The notes under the pieces were generated by a model. It saw only the letters and a list, made by a program, of their open reading frames with translations, had not been told where the DNA came from and made no database searches. A DNA stretch of 64,000 nt, taken from the NCBI GenBank assembly GCA_024220525.1, contig JAMYWO010000033.1:171910-235909 (forward strand), written 5' to 3'. Positions within the stretch are counted from its first letter, which is position 1; every line of letters begins with the position of its first letter. Positions 35,739 through 46,992 of the stretch are shown one piece after another. The position numbers and the translations under genes are program-made. This stretch comes from Cochliopodium minus (lineage: Eukaryota; Discosea; Himatismenida; Cochliopodiidae).

Positions 35739-38736
35739 ATGGGAAATTCTTTTGAAAGATTTGTTGAATCCATATTTTATAATAACATTAATGATTTCAA
35801 ATCTCTGATTGAAAATCAAATTGATCTCAATTTGCAATCACAGGGCCATTCTCCCATTTTCATTTTATTAAAGAGAAATCCCAACAAGGAGATGATTCGA
35901 TTGTTGCTGGAAAAGAAGGCTAATCCCAACCTAATTGAAAATGAAATAATACCTTTGCATATGGCTGTTTTATCCAATTCTGATGTGGAGATTTTCTCTC
36001 TTTTGATAAATCACAAGGCGGATCCCAACAAAATGGATGAATTCAAAAGGACTCCTTTTCATTACATGTTGCAACGAGAGTCCCCTGATTATCAGATCAT
36101 CAAGGTGATGTTGGAAAGCAATTCTGATGTGAATAAAATAGATAGTTTGGGAAAGGCTGCATTGCATTAGTATGTTTTTTAAAAAAAAAAAAAATTTCTT
36201 TCGAATCTTTTTGAAAAAGTATCTTGGGTAAAAACAAACAACAAACTTTTAAAAAATTTTTATTTTTTAATATTTTATTTCAGAAAAACCAAATTTAAAT
36301 GAATCTTCAAATGATCTTGTCAAAATAATGTTGGAAAACAAAGCCAAAGTCAACCAAGAAAATCAATATGGCAGATCATCACTGCACTTGTTGTGCGAAA
36401 GTAAATTTATTGCAAATACTGAATTGTTGGGTAAAAAAAAAATATTTTCATTCATTTTAAACAATTTTACTTATTTTTTTTTTTTAATAAAAAGAGATGC
36501 TTTTGGAGCAAGGAGGTGACTTAAACCTCTCGAACAACCAAAGGGAGTCTGTTTTTCAGCTGTGTTTACAAAACAAGATGATAAACACAAAAATTTTAAA
36601 TATACTGTAAATTTTTCAAATAAATCATTTTTTTAATTTTTTATTTTTTATTTTATATTTTTTTTTATTTTTTAATTTTAATTTTCCTAGATTATTTTTT
36701 AATTTTTTTTTTCTTTTCCCCTCATAGATTGAAATATAAACCTAATGTCAACCTAAACTTGGACAATTCAGGAAATTATCCACTAACATATGCACTCAAA
36801 AACAATAAAGCAAGTCACTACGTGATAAAGGTTTTGCTAGAACAACAAGTCGATGTTTCTCTACTTGATAACTCTCAAAACACTTTTTTACACATTCTCT
36901 TGCAACAAGGACATGCAGATCTCAATCTAGTGAAACTGATCGCAAATGAGAAAAATGTTATTTTGAAAAACAAACAAGGTAAAGAAAGTTTAATATCAAT
37001 AATTTTTATTATTATATATTTTTTATTTTTTATTTTTATTTTTTTATTTTTTTTATTTTTAATTTTGTTTTTCATTTTTTCATTCATTATAAAAAAATAG
37101 GAAATCATCCCATATTTTATGCACTTAACAAACAAGAGATTGACCTCAAAATACTCGATTTTTTGCTTTCCAAAAAGTCAGATGTGAATTGCGAATACGA
37201 GCCAAATAATTTATTCTTTCACATTGCCTTCGAAAAATCAAAGATCGGTTATTTTAAATGGGGTAAATTGAATTAAAAAATTAAAATAATTAAAAAATTA
37301 AAATAATTAAAAAATTAAAATTAATTAAAATTAAAAATTAATTAAATTAAGAATTAATTAAATTAAGAAATAATTAAAATAATTAAATTAATTTTTGTTT
37401 ATATCAGATATTAAAACTTGTGAAGGAGTGATCAATACGATGCTCCCCTATCAACCCAGCTGCGATTATAAACCCAATTATTTAGGGAAGAATTTGTTGC
37501 ATCTGTATTCTAGCAACTTCAAAGACTCTCCACAAATTTTGGATTATCTTTTATCCCATTTATATGGTTTAGTGAATGTTCTGGGTATTTTTTTAATTAT
37601 TCTTTTTAATTATTTTTATTTATTTTATTAATTATTCTGGGTATTTTTTTAATTATTCTTTTTATTAATTATTTTTATTTATTTTATTAATTATTTTTAT
37701 TTACTTCATTTACTTCATATTATATTTATTTATATTTGTATTATTTTTTAATTATTTTTATTTTCGTTTTATTTTTTATTTTTTATTTTTTATTTCTATT
37801 TTTTTTTAAATTTATTTTATTTGTTAAATATTTTATTATATTTACTTTATTTTATTTATTTATTTTATTATTTTTTAGATAGAACTGGTATGACTCCTTT
37901 GCATTACAGTTTCCATAACCCCAAAGCTGTCTATTATTTATTGAAATACAATGGTGATCCCAACCTCACAGTAAAAAATTTTAAATTTTAAATCAATTTA
38001 TTTGTTTTTCCATATTAAAAAATAAATTAGTCTACTAGAAATTGTAGTCCCTTTTACAGAATGTGTCAACTAATAACGATAGAAAGAGAGGTTTTATTTC
38101 TGTTTTTGGCCAATAAAGCAGACTTAAACTATGAAAAGTTTGTAAAGAAATATTGTTTTTTTATTTTTATTTTTGTATTTTTGTATTTTTGATTTTTTGA
38201 TTTTTTATTTTTTATTTTTTATTTTTTATTTTTTATTTTTTATTTTTTATTTTATTCATTAATTTTTTTATATTTTTATTTTTGATTTTTTATTTTTTAT
38301 TTTTTATTTTTTATTTTTTATTTTTTATTTTATTTCAAATTTTTTATTTTTGATTTTTTATTTTTTATTTATTTTATTTTTTATTTTTTATTTTATTTTA
38401 TTTTTTATTTTTTATTTTATTTTTTATTTTTTCATTTTTTCATTTTATTGATTCAATGGTCTGAAAAAGTTTGGACAAGCTCGCATTTTACTCAACAAAC
38501 ATAATTGTTTTGAAGATTTGATTGATTTGTTTTCTAACGGATCTCCTATTTGGAGTCCGACCAACCACCATATTTACCCCATATCCACCCAAAAAGAAAT
38601 TCTTTTTTTTCTGCTCTTCTGCAAACACTTGAAGAAAAACCTCATTGTGAATCTCCCTAGGCCCATTATTTTTTTGATAGCAAACAATATATCAGACTTA
38701 AGATTTCCAAAATATTATAACGAAGAAATAAATTAA
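35739..38736 (+). CDS. Ankyrin-repeat protein with an 8-nt microexon
   Basis: Ten exons: 35739-36169, 36220-36227, 36284-36430, 36495-36606, 36728-36978, 37101-37262, 37408-37584, 37879-37970, 38031-38141, 38470-38736; 585 residues. Ankyrin units throughout, e.g. NEIIPLHMAVLSNSDVEIFS, DEFKRTPFHYMLQRE, NQYGRSSLHLLCES, NSGNYPLTYALKNNKASHYV and DRTGMTPLHYSFHNPKAVYY. The C-terminal ~85 residues (FCKHLKKNLIVNLPRPIIFL) are not ankyrin and resemble the short hydrophobic tails seen on other ankyrin proteins. Without the microexon the frame hits TAG at 36168, or TAA when exon 1 is joined to exon 3; with it the repeat HYILEKPN...IMLENKAKVN is perfect. The last intron is 328 nt of pure T-rich simple repeat. 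Role unknown. Confidence 0.75.
37579..37720 (+). repeat. Tandem duplication copying a splice donor
   Basis: A 56-nt unit beginning CTGGGTATTTTTTTAATTAT at 37581 recurs at 37637. The first copy is the exon 7 donor (CTGG then GTATTT), so the intron carries an exact second donor context 56 nt downstream. Confidence 0.7.
38142..38469 (+). repeat. Intron of T-rich simple repeat
   Basis: Long arrays of TTTTTTA-type units with occasional G and C fill the whole last intron of the ankyrin gene. There is no coding potential. It is comparable to arrays at 42660-43080, 43400-43640, 61800-62040 and 62510-62710. Confidence 0.85.
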
Positions 38737-38927
38737 TTTTTATTAATTTCTAAAGAAAGAATTGTCAAAATTTTTGGCTGTAAATTTATTTCATTTTTCA
38801 CATTTTGAGAAATGAATTCATATATACCATAATTCATTTCATAAAATAAATTTATCAAACATAAAAATTATAATTAATCAAAAGAGAAAATAAAAAAAAA
38901 AAAATAGAGATAATATAAATAAAGAAA

Positions 38928-40355
38928 ATGAACAAAGAATTAATACTGGATACATTGTTCACCAATTTTGAAAAAATTTTCCAATCATTGATCAGTCATC
39001 AGGGTTTTGAGATAGATATGTTGGAGGAATACAACAACTTTTTCCAAATAAAAAATGAGGAAATTGTTCAGATAGAAGAAGTGGGAGAAAAGTTGAATCC
39101 ATTATTCTACGAAAAAATTTCGGTGATTTGTGAAGTAAAAAATAAAATAAAAATAAATTCTTTGAGATTTATTAATAAATGTTAAAGAATATTGAAAAGG
39201 AAAAAGGGGGAGATTATATCAACATGTACCTTAGGAACATTGTAATAATTGAAAGATGGATAAAATCAATGGAGATGATTTTAGGAGATAAAGAAATTAT
39301 CAGAAAAGTAAAAAAAAAAATATTATTTGATATTGAATAATTTAATTGGTTTCAAAAGATGATGAGAGAAATTTCAAATGAAAAAAGCTTTTATTTTGAA
39401 CTTTTAGAAGGAAGAAAGGGATATCTCATGTTGGCGTGTGAGAGAGAGAATCCGAGAAAAGAATTGTTACAAGTACTATGTTTGGTTGGAGAAGATCCAT
39501 GGAAATTAAATAGATATCAAAATTCTCCATTTGAGATCTGTGCTGAAAAAAATAATACAGATGCGTTGTTTCTTTTCAGAGATTTAGAAAAATTGGAGAG
39601 CATGTGGTCACAAGAGCTCCACTATCTTTTCCCAGAAAGCGTCAAAGATATCATCTCTACTTTTATGTTTTGTCTCAACGTGAAAAAAGATGAACACTCC
39701 CATTGGTACGTCAACACCAACTTTCCAAGAAAGTCTTCTTTTTTACCTTTTCATTTGATAAAGAAAATCATATTGGAATCAATCAGAAAATTGGTTATCA
39801 ATCTATCTTCTCTTAAGCAGATGTTTCAGGGAAATAAAAACAAGAGAAAAAGAGAGGAATTCGAAGAAGTCATTTTGTCTTTTCCTGACACCGACGAAGT
39901 TATCATTGCGAACAAAAAAACTCTCCTCAACTCTCTTTTTTTTTCCAATTTATTTAAAGCAAGCCCAGAAACAGAGGAAATTAAAGTTATTTCTATCTCC
40001 CACTCTTCTTTCTCAAAACTATTGATCTTCATGGAGAAACTTGTTGAAGAGCCAAATATTGAGTATGATTCTCCTTTCGTGAGTGAGTTTTTGAATGTTA
40101 ATCAAGTGGAATTATTTGAGTTTATCCTTTCTTCAAATTATTTTGGGGTGGAAAAATTGTTGAACTTTGCGAGCAAATGTATTGCTGATTTAATAAAAGG
40201 TAATAAAATCATTTTTTTTAATTAAATTATTAAACAATTTTTTCTATCTAAATACAGGCAAAACCCCAGAAGAGATCAAAAAAATATTTGGTATTGAAAG
40301 AGATTTTTCTCCTGAAGAAGAGGAAAATGTTCTTCAAGAAAATCCATGGCTTTGA
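38928..40355 (+). CDS. Ankyrin-like protein fused to a Skp1 domain
   Basis: Four exons (38928-39134, 39188-39307, 39359-40199, 40258-40355), 421 residues. Residues ~278-421 are a whole Skp1: POZ-like start ([20 protein letters not shown]), [20 protein letters not shown], then [38 protein letters not shown] and the F-box-binding end [18 protein letters not shown]. Skp1 bridges cullin-1 and F-box proteins. Residues ~110-220 precede it with an ankyrin-like unit ([19 protein letters not shown]) and [14 protein letters not shown], as at the end of ankyrin proteins. Skp1 is normally a free-standing ~160-residue protein, so a 277-residue extension is unusual. The splice at 40199/40258 falls within DLIKGKTPEE and is strongly supported. 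It could be a specialised adaptor rather than the main Skp1. F-box proteins occur at 10469 and 23834. Confidence 0.85.
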
Positions 40356-40429
40356 GAAAGATGAAATGAAAATATTTTAATAAAACTATTAAATTGAAAA
40401 TTTTCTTGGAAAAAAACATAATTTTGTTT

Positions 40430-43396
40430 TTAGTAAATATAAGGTATTATCCTGTAGGGAACATGTTGGCAATACAAGGCCCACTTTTCTCCGTATTTAG
40501 TCCTGCATAACTCATTATCTTCTCTTTCCCTAGTGAAAAGCAAGCCAACATAGTAAATAACATACAACCAAGCAAAAGTTCTTAAAAAAAAAAAGTAAAG
40601 GATAAAAAAACTTTGTTTAAATTGTCAAAATTCATTAATTTTAAATATTTTATTAATTTTTAATGATTTTTATTATAATTTTACCTGCTGAACATACACA
40701 AACCAACGGCCATAACAATTTCTCCTAAGTAATTTATGTGACGTGAAAGGGACCAAAAAAAGGAGCACAAAAGATTTCCACCAATGGTCTTTTGCTCAAC
40801 AAAACCCAAGAATTTCTGTTGAGGCGAGATTTTGAAGTAAAATTTCTGCAAGTTGGATCCGCGTGACAAAGCCCATCCCACAAAAAATGTGGCAGTGCAA
40901 ATGATGCAGTACTCTAAAGAATAATCTCCTTGCTGAAATGCTGAATTCAACAGAAAATTAAATTTAATTTAAAAAATTTAAAGATTAAAATTAAAAAAAA
41001 TTAAAAATTAAAAAAGTTCAAAATTGTTTTTTAAAAAATAATGCCTGCTTTTGATACAAAAAAGGTTCCGAGAGGGTAGAAAAAAGGGTAGAACACGAGG
41101 CACCCAAAAGTGAGTTTGAATCCCACTCTCTCCACAATGAAATCGAATGTATACAAATGTACATTCTCAAAAAACAAGTATTCATTCAACTGAAATTAAA
41201 AGAAGATGAGATTTATTTTATTTTATTTTATCTTCTTTGTTGTTCTTAATTAAGCTAAGTTTAGGGTTGAAATTTAACAATTATGTTTTTATTTTAAAAA
41301 ATGTTCAACAAACTTTTTTTACAACAATAATTTTGTTGAAAAAATAAATTATCATTGTTTTTTAATTATGAATAAAATTATCATTTTAAACAAAAATTAA
41401 TTAAATTCAGTATTAAAAAAATTTTTTTTTAATAAGATAATAAAATGATTAAAAATTTATAAAAATAAAAAAATGAATAAATCAAAACAAATTTAAAAAA
41501 AATCAAAAAAAAAAATTATTTTACCCAGAAAAAGAAAGTGAAAGTATAGAATACGAGGCGGAGGGGATAGTAGTTGTGGAGCTTGTAGAAAAGGAGAAGG
41601 TTGGAGAGCAAAATGATCTCCAAAACGACTGCTCCAAAAAGGTAGCCGAACATTTTGTAGTCGAAAACTGATCCAAACAAAGTGAATCTAGGGTTGAACT
41701 CAAAGCCTTTCAAAAAAATAAAAAAATAAATAAAATATTAATGAAAATTTAATGTAAAATAAATTATAAATTAAAAATTTAAATTTATTCCAATAAAAAA
41801 ATTTTTTTAATTAATATTTTAAAAATAAATAAAAAATTTAAAAATTAAAATATTTTGAAATAAAAAAATAGTAAAAATCAATGTCAATGATTACCAGCAA
41901 AAAAATTTTCCCAAAAAGAATTTTGGGTTGGGTCATTGACACCCATGTTGGTGGTGAGTTGTTTGTTTGTGAAGTCAGAAAGCACGTGGGTTCTTTTGGT
42001 CTTTTCCAAATTTTTGTAGGGAATGTTTTTCCCTTTGATGTAAAAGTAGATGCAAAAGATGATTCCTTAAATAATTTTTTTTTTTTTTTTTTTTTGGAAT
42101 AGAAATAATAATTTAATAAAATGAATAAAATTTACTAAATTAAATTTATTAAATAAAAAAATAAATTAAATGAATGCAAAAAATAAATGAATTAATGAAG
42201 ATTAATGAATAAATCAAGTATTTAAATAAAAAATTTATCAAATTTCTTAAATGAAAAATAAATAAAAAATAAATTGGATTAAGAAAAAATAAAATTAATT
42301 AAAATTTTAAAAATTAATGAAGATAAAATTAAATTAATTAATAAATAATTTAAATGAATGCAAAAAAATAAAAATGAAAATTAATGAATAAAATAAAAAA
42401 TCTAAATTTTTTACCAATTACAAACCCACTAATACAAAAGGGCCAAATATTTACAGAGAAATAAGTGACATCAAAGATGTTGTAACTGTGTAAAGCGAAG
42501 AGTGAGGTGGTGACAATAATGCTGATTCGAAGGCCGTTGAGCTTGTATCTCAATGGTTGACTGTGAGAGTCGCACACATATCCATCTAATAAATTTTTTG
42601 AAACAATAAATTATACAGGGACAAAAAAATTAATTTTTTTTTTATAATTATTTCTTATTTCAACTAAACATTTTATTTTTACATTTTAAAAAATAATTTA
42701 AAAATGATTTTTTTATTTATTTTTATTAATTTTTATTTATTTTTATTTATTTTTTTATATTTTTTTTTTTATTTAGATTTTTGATTTTTTTTTATCATTT
42801 AAATTGCTAGTTATTTTTTATTATTTTATTATTATATTATTTTTTTGTTTAGATTTTTGATTTTTTTTTATTATTTAAATTGCTAGTTATTTTTATTTGT
42901 TATTTGTTATTTTGTATTTTGTTATTTTTTATTATTTTATTATTTTTTTGTTTTATTATTTTTTTGTTTTATATTTTTGATTTTTTTTATTTATTTTATT
43001 TATTTTATTTATTTTATTTATTTTATTTATTTCAATTTTCTAGTTATATTATAATGATTAATATGATCATTTTATTTTTCAAAATTTTTTATTTTTTGTT
43101 ATTTTTGTACCAATGACTTTTCCAGGAACAACCAAGTACAAAATAACCAATAAGAGAAACAAGGAAACGTAGTGAACAGAAGCAAGGAGGAGAGACTCCA
43201 CGGAGACGGTTTGGCTGATATTTCTAATGATGTCCTTATAGTCTTCGATGAAGTAGGAAGCGATGGGCGCTTTTTGGTTGGGAGGTGTATTTGTTTGGAT
43301 CCAATTTTTGTATCTTTGGATATTTTGGACAAAGTAAGCATTTACCTTTTTTAAAAAACCATCATTTTTTTTGAATATTCTTACAATATTTTTCAT
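40430..43396 (-). CDS. ERG24: Delta14-sterol reductase (ERG24/TM7SF2/LBR family)
   Basis: Seven exons (43111-43396, 42415-42585, 41895-42065, 41525-41706, 41045-41189, 40685-40940, 40430-40580), 453 residues. This NADPH-dependent ER enzyme reduces the C14-15 double bond of sterol intermediates. Seen: SQPLRYKLNGLRI near the start, FDFIVERVGFKLTFGCLVFY with YPLGTFF, SRGSNLQKFYF (the RGAN.QK motif, here RGSN), SLSRHINYLGEIVM (ARHPNYLGD motif) and the family end KYGEKWALYCQHVPYRIIPYIY spread over two hydrophobic stretches. Many membrane segments. The donor after exon 5 is best read as GC (AG then GCATTA at 41044-41043); the GT alternative six codons earlier also keeps frame but loses conserved residues. 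C8/C7 relatives share the fold, so substrate is inferred. It converges with the Skp1 fusion (74-nt spacer). Confidence 0.85.
42590..43110. repeat. T-rich low-complexity intron
   Basis: Intron 1 of the sterol reductase holds TTATTTTTT-type arrays including TTTATTTATTTTATTTAT runs at 42990-43030. There is no coding signal on either strand. Confidence 0.8.
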
Positions 43397-43649
43397 TTTT
43401 ATTTTTTATTTTTTATTTGTTTTAAAATTTTGTTAAATTTTATTTATTTTTATATTTTTTATTTTTTATTCTTCAATTTTTTTGATTTTTTATTGTCAAT
43501 ATTTAACTTTTATCTTTATTATCAATTTTTATATTTTTTATTTTTTTTTTAAATCCATTTTCTGTGAATATTTTTTTTTATTTATTTATTTATTATTTTT
43601 TATTTTTTATTCTTATTTTTTATTTTTTTATTTATTTTATTTATTTTTT

Positions 43650-45051
43650 TTATTTTTTTTCAATTTTCAATTTTACAAATTCGTCCATGACTTCTGGCAA
43701 GAGGTTCCCAATGGTGGAAACAAAACCGGTCCATCTGGGTATGGAAACTTCCCTCACTTTTCCATTAATTGCAGCTATCATTTGTTTAGCACATTCTTCT
43801 ACTGTCATGGCTCCTGCAAAATCGTCGTGTTGCTGTAGGAAAAGTTCAAAATTTAAAAAATTGAAAAGTACTGACATGTTTTTTGGTATTATTTATTTTT
43901 ATGGTAATACTTAATTTTTATTTTTTTATTTTTTTTTATTTTTCATTTTTTTTATTTTTTATTATTTATTTTAAATTTTTTATTTTTGAATTTTTGAATA
44001 TTTTATTCATTAATTTTTTTTTTTTTGAACCTTTTCAGTCAAAATAGGACCCAAAGGTAGCACAGTGACATAAATATCTTTGTTGATGAGATTGAGCTCG
44101 TGTCTCAAAGCGTTGAAATAGCCATGCATTGCGTGTTTAGAGCTGGAGTACTCCGCCAAAAAAGGCATTGCTTTCACTCCTGTTTGAGAAGAGACAGCAA
44201 CCTGAAGAAATTTAAAAGATTAAAATAAAAAAAAAAAGGTTTTTAAAAAAATTCAATAAATAAATTTTAAAAAAATGAATATAAAAGTTAAAAATATTAC
44301 GATTGAGGAGCCCTTGTTCATGCTTTTCAAGAGATTTTTGGTGAGCTTGGTGAAACTGAAAAAATTGATGTCCATCACGTTTCTTATCTCTTTTTCTGCG
44401 ATTTCATCGTTTTTCTTAGGAAATTATTTATTAAATATTATTTATTAAAAATATATTTTTTTAATTATTACTGAAATTATGAGCCCCTCTGTTGCTACTG
44501 CGTGATTTAACAACAAGATATCTATTCCAGATTTGAAATTATCATTGACGAATCTAATAAATTTGTCGCTATCATCCTTTTTTGATACATCTTTTGAGAA
44601 AATAATGAATCAAATTTATTTAAAATTATTATACATTCTGTAATGTCTTTGGAAATTTCAAATATCATAATTCATAATTTTCATAGGGGATGAAAAGTAT
44701 TATTTTGTTGAATATAAAGAAAAAATAATAATATATTGGTCATGATATGATATATTGGTCATGATATGATGTTTTTAATTATTGTTTACCAGATTGGATG
44801 ATTTTGACACTTTTTGCACCCCTCTCTATGCATAATCTTCTTGTCTCTTCCAGTAAATCCAATCTTCTCGCAGTTAATATCAAATTGGATCCAAACGACG
44901 AATATTGGAGAGCTAATTCTTTGCCTATCCCGCTGCTGCATCCTGTGATCACTATATTTTTATTTTGAAGTTCTTCTTTGGATGGAGATGAGGGAATGAA
45001 TGAAAGGTAAATCAATACCAACAAAACTATCACTAACAAAAATATCCTCAT
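43650..45051 (-). CDS. Membrane-anchored short-chain dehydrogenase/reductase (DHRS7/11beta-HSD1-like)
   Basis: Five exons (44790-45051, 44472-44590, 44301-44414, 44031-44201, 43650-43832), 282 residues. A single N-terminal hydrophobic helix (IFLLVIVLLVLIYLSFIP) anchors it. The classical SDR set is complete: cofactor loop ITGCSSGIGKELALQY (TGxxxGxG), basic TARR after strand 2 indicating NADP, DVS, LLLNHAV in place of NNAG, catalytic Ser in VAVSSQTG and YSSSKHAMHGY (YxxxK). The C-terminus PRWTGFVSTIGNLLPEVMD resembles DHRS7-type oxidoreductases acting on steroids, retinoids or other lipids. 3-ketodihydrosphingosine reductase is a possible alternative; the substrate cannot be told from sequence. 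It lies tail-to-head on the same strand as the sterol reductase. Confidence 0.85.
44731..44770. repeat. Perfect 19-nt tandem duplication in SDR intron 1
   Basis: ATATATTGGTCATGATATG occurs at 44731-44749 and again at 44750-44768, just upstream in + coordinates of the donor region of SDR intron 1. The CATGATATG core is partly palindromic. It may be a recent slippage duplication. Confidence 0.8.
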
Positions 45052-45569
45052 TTTTTTTTATAAAGAAAAAGGAGAAGTATATACTTTTGGATTGAATTAA
45101 AAATGAACAAAAAATTTTGAGAAAGGCTACAAACAAAGAGTCAAGCAAAATCGAAAAGACAGAATTCAAAAAAAATGATTGTATATTTAAAACATTAGAT
45201 TAGTATTCTCAAAAATACTTCATTGGATCTCAAAAACGAAGTGAGAGTATATCTAAATATTTCAAATCTTACAAGTTGGTCACCATAAAAATGACATAGA
45301 AAGGCAATAAATAAATATTAAAAAATAGAATTAAAATTTTAAATAAATAATAATAAAGATTGGATGGTGAAAATATGAATCTCTTATTAAAATAAAAGTA
45401 CTTAAAACAATGGTATCATTTCTTTAATTCATTTTTTTACTTTATAAACTTTTTAAAGAATTATCTGATAAATAAAAATTGTTCAAAAAGCAAATTTGAG
45501 TTTTATTTAATTTGACAATTAAAATGAACCTTTTTTCAGTCAACACAACAAATTTTTTTAAAAAAAAAA
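45052..45569. promoter_or_regulatory. Divergent spacer between SDR and metallophosphoesterase
   Basis: This is 518 nt, the second-longest spacer. It is AT-rich with a moderately mixed stretch at 45190-45320. No open frame longer than 25 codons with coding character and no recognised RNA gene. It must hold both promoters. Confidence 0.4.
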
Positions 45570-46855
45570 ATGCAAAATCCAATTACGTGGGAGGTCACTC
45601 AAATCTCAAATTGCAGCCACTTCGATGATCCGAATGATGAATTGCAGCCAACCCAAGAATCATTGCCATATGTCCATCAAAGCATCAAAGAGAAGAAAGA
45701 TAAAGATACGATTAGATTGGTATGCATATCTGATACCCATGAACATTTTCCTGAGGGTGAATTCAATTTATATTTGATTTATTTCTTCATCAAATGAATT
45801 TTACTTTCAAAGATTTGCCTGAAGGAGATATTCTGATTCATTCAGGAGATTTGACGTAAATTTGAATTAAATCAACTAATCACTTTATTATTCTCAATTT
45901 GATTTTTTACTTGGGCCATAATTATTAGATTGATCATTTGATAGATTTATTAATAATTATAATTAAGAGATCTCTTTAAAAATAATTCAAAATAAATCTT
46001 TTTGCTTAGACGAATTGGAAACAAAAAAAAAATACTGGAATTCAATGATTGGATGGGCAAACAAAATTTCAAGCACAAAATAGTGATCGCAGGCAACCAC
46101 GACATCTCTTTGGACAAAACATACAACACAACGGGGATCCCCATCAGAATTAAAAACTTCAAGGAGAAGTACAACCCCAACTATGAGTCTGTAGAGGAAG
46201 ACCTTATTTACGACGAAAGTGTCAAATCTAAATTCAACTTTATTTATTTAGAGAATCAAACTGTGGAAGTAGAAGGAATCAAATTTTATGGATCTCCTTA
46301 TTCAAAACATTTGAGTAAAAAATTTAAATTTTTGAACTATAAATTTTTAAATTAATTAATTTTTTTATCTTTTTGGAAAAAAAAAATTCTTAGTGTGATT
46401 TATTTTCTTTAAAATTTTTTCATCTTTTTATTATTTTAAATATGTTTAAATTACAAAATTTATTTATTTTCCAAAAAAATTAAATTAAATCTATTTTGTT
46501 ATTATTTTAAAATTTTTGTTTAGAGCATTGGGCCTTTGGATTAAAAGATAACCTTGCCACACAAGAATGGGGAAAGATTCCATCAGATACTGACGTCCTC
46601 ATCACACACGGGCCTCCTTCTGAATTTGGGGGGATCATGCATGACAAAAGTGATTTGGGATGCCCTTTTTTGCTCAAAAGAATTAAAAAGATCAAAAATA
46701 TAAAGGTTCACATCTTCGGCCACATACACGAGGCTTATGGTGTAAGATCTAGCGGAAACACTTTTTTTGTTAATGCTTGTAGTTTATCTAAAGCTGGAAA
46801 GCTTTCGTACAAACCTGTTGTAGTCGATCTCTCAAAAAAAAAATTAAACTTTTGA
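45570..46855 (+). CDS. Calcineurin-like metallophosphoesterase (MPPED1/2-like)
   Basis: Four exons (45570-45756, 45813-45855, 46010-46314, 46524-46855), 288 residues. The dinuclear-metal ligand motifs are all present: DTHEH (block I), GDILIHSGDLT (block II, GD), VIAGNHDIS (block III, GNHD), ITHGPP (block IV) and FGHIHEAYG (block V, GHxH-type). The FYGSPYS motif and spacing fit the MPPED/239FB subfamily, which act as phosphodiesterases on cyclic nucleotides or related esters. Exon 2 is 43 nt and carries the GD motif, confirming the splices. No signal peptide; probably cytosolic. Confidence 0.88.
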
Positions 46856-46992
46856 TAAAAAAAAAATTACTAACATTAGATATTAAAAAGAATGTAACTA
46901 AAATAACTAGTTATTTTAAGATGATTTGTATTTCATTTTTTTCTTTTTTTTTTTTTTTTATTTTATTTTTATTTTGAAAATCATAAATAAAA

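Noticed and set aside
36168-36170. TAG as a real stop ending the first ankyrin gene part
   Set aside because: A microexon with good sites restores a full ankyrin unit and the frame continues through eight more exons.
42880-43116. Phe/Leu/Ile/Tyr-rich open frames as membrane proteins
   Set aside because: They are translations of T-rich simple repeats; similar frames occur at 43482-43838, 60347-60529 and 63225-63419.
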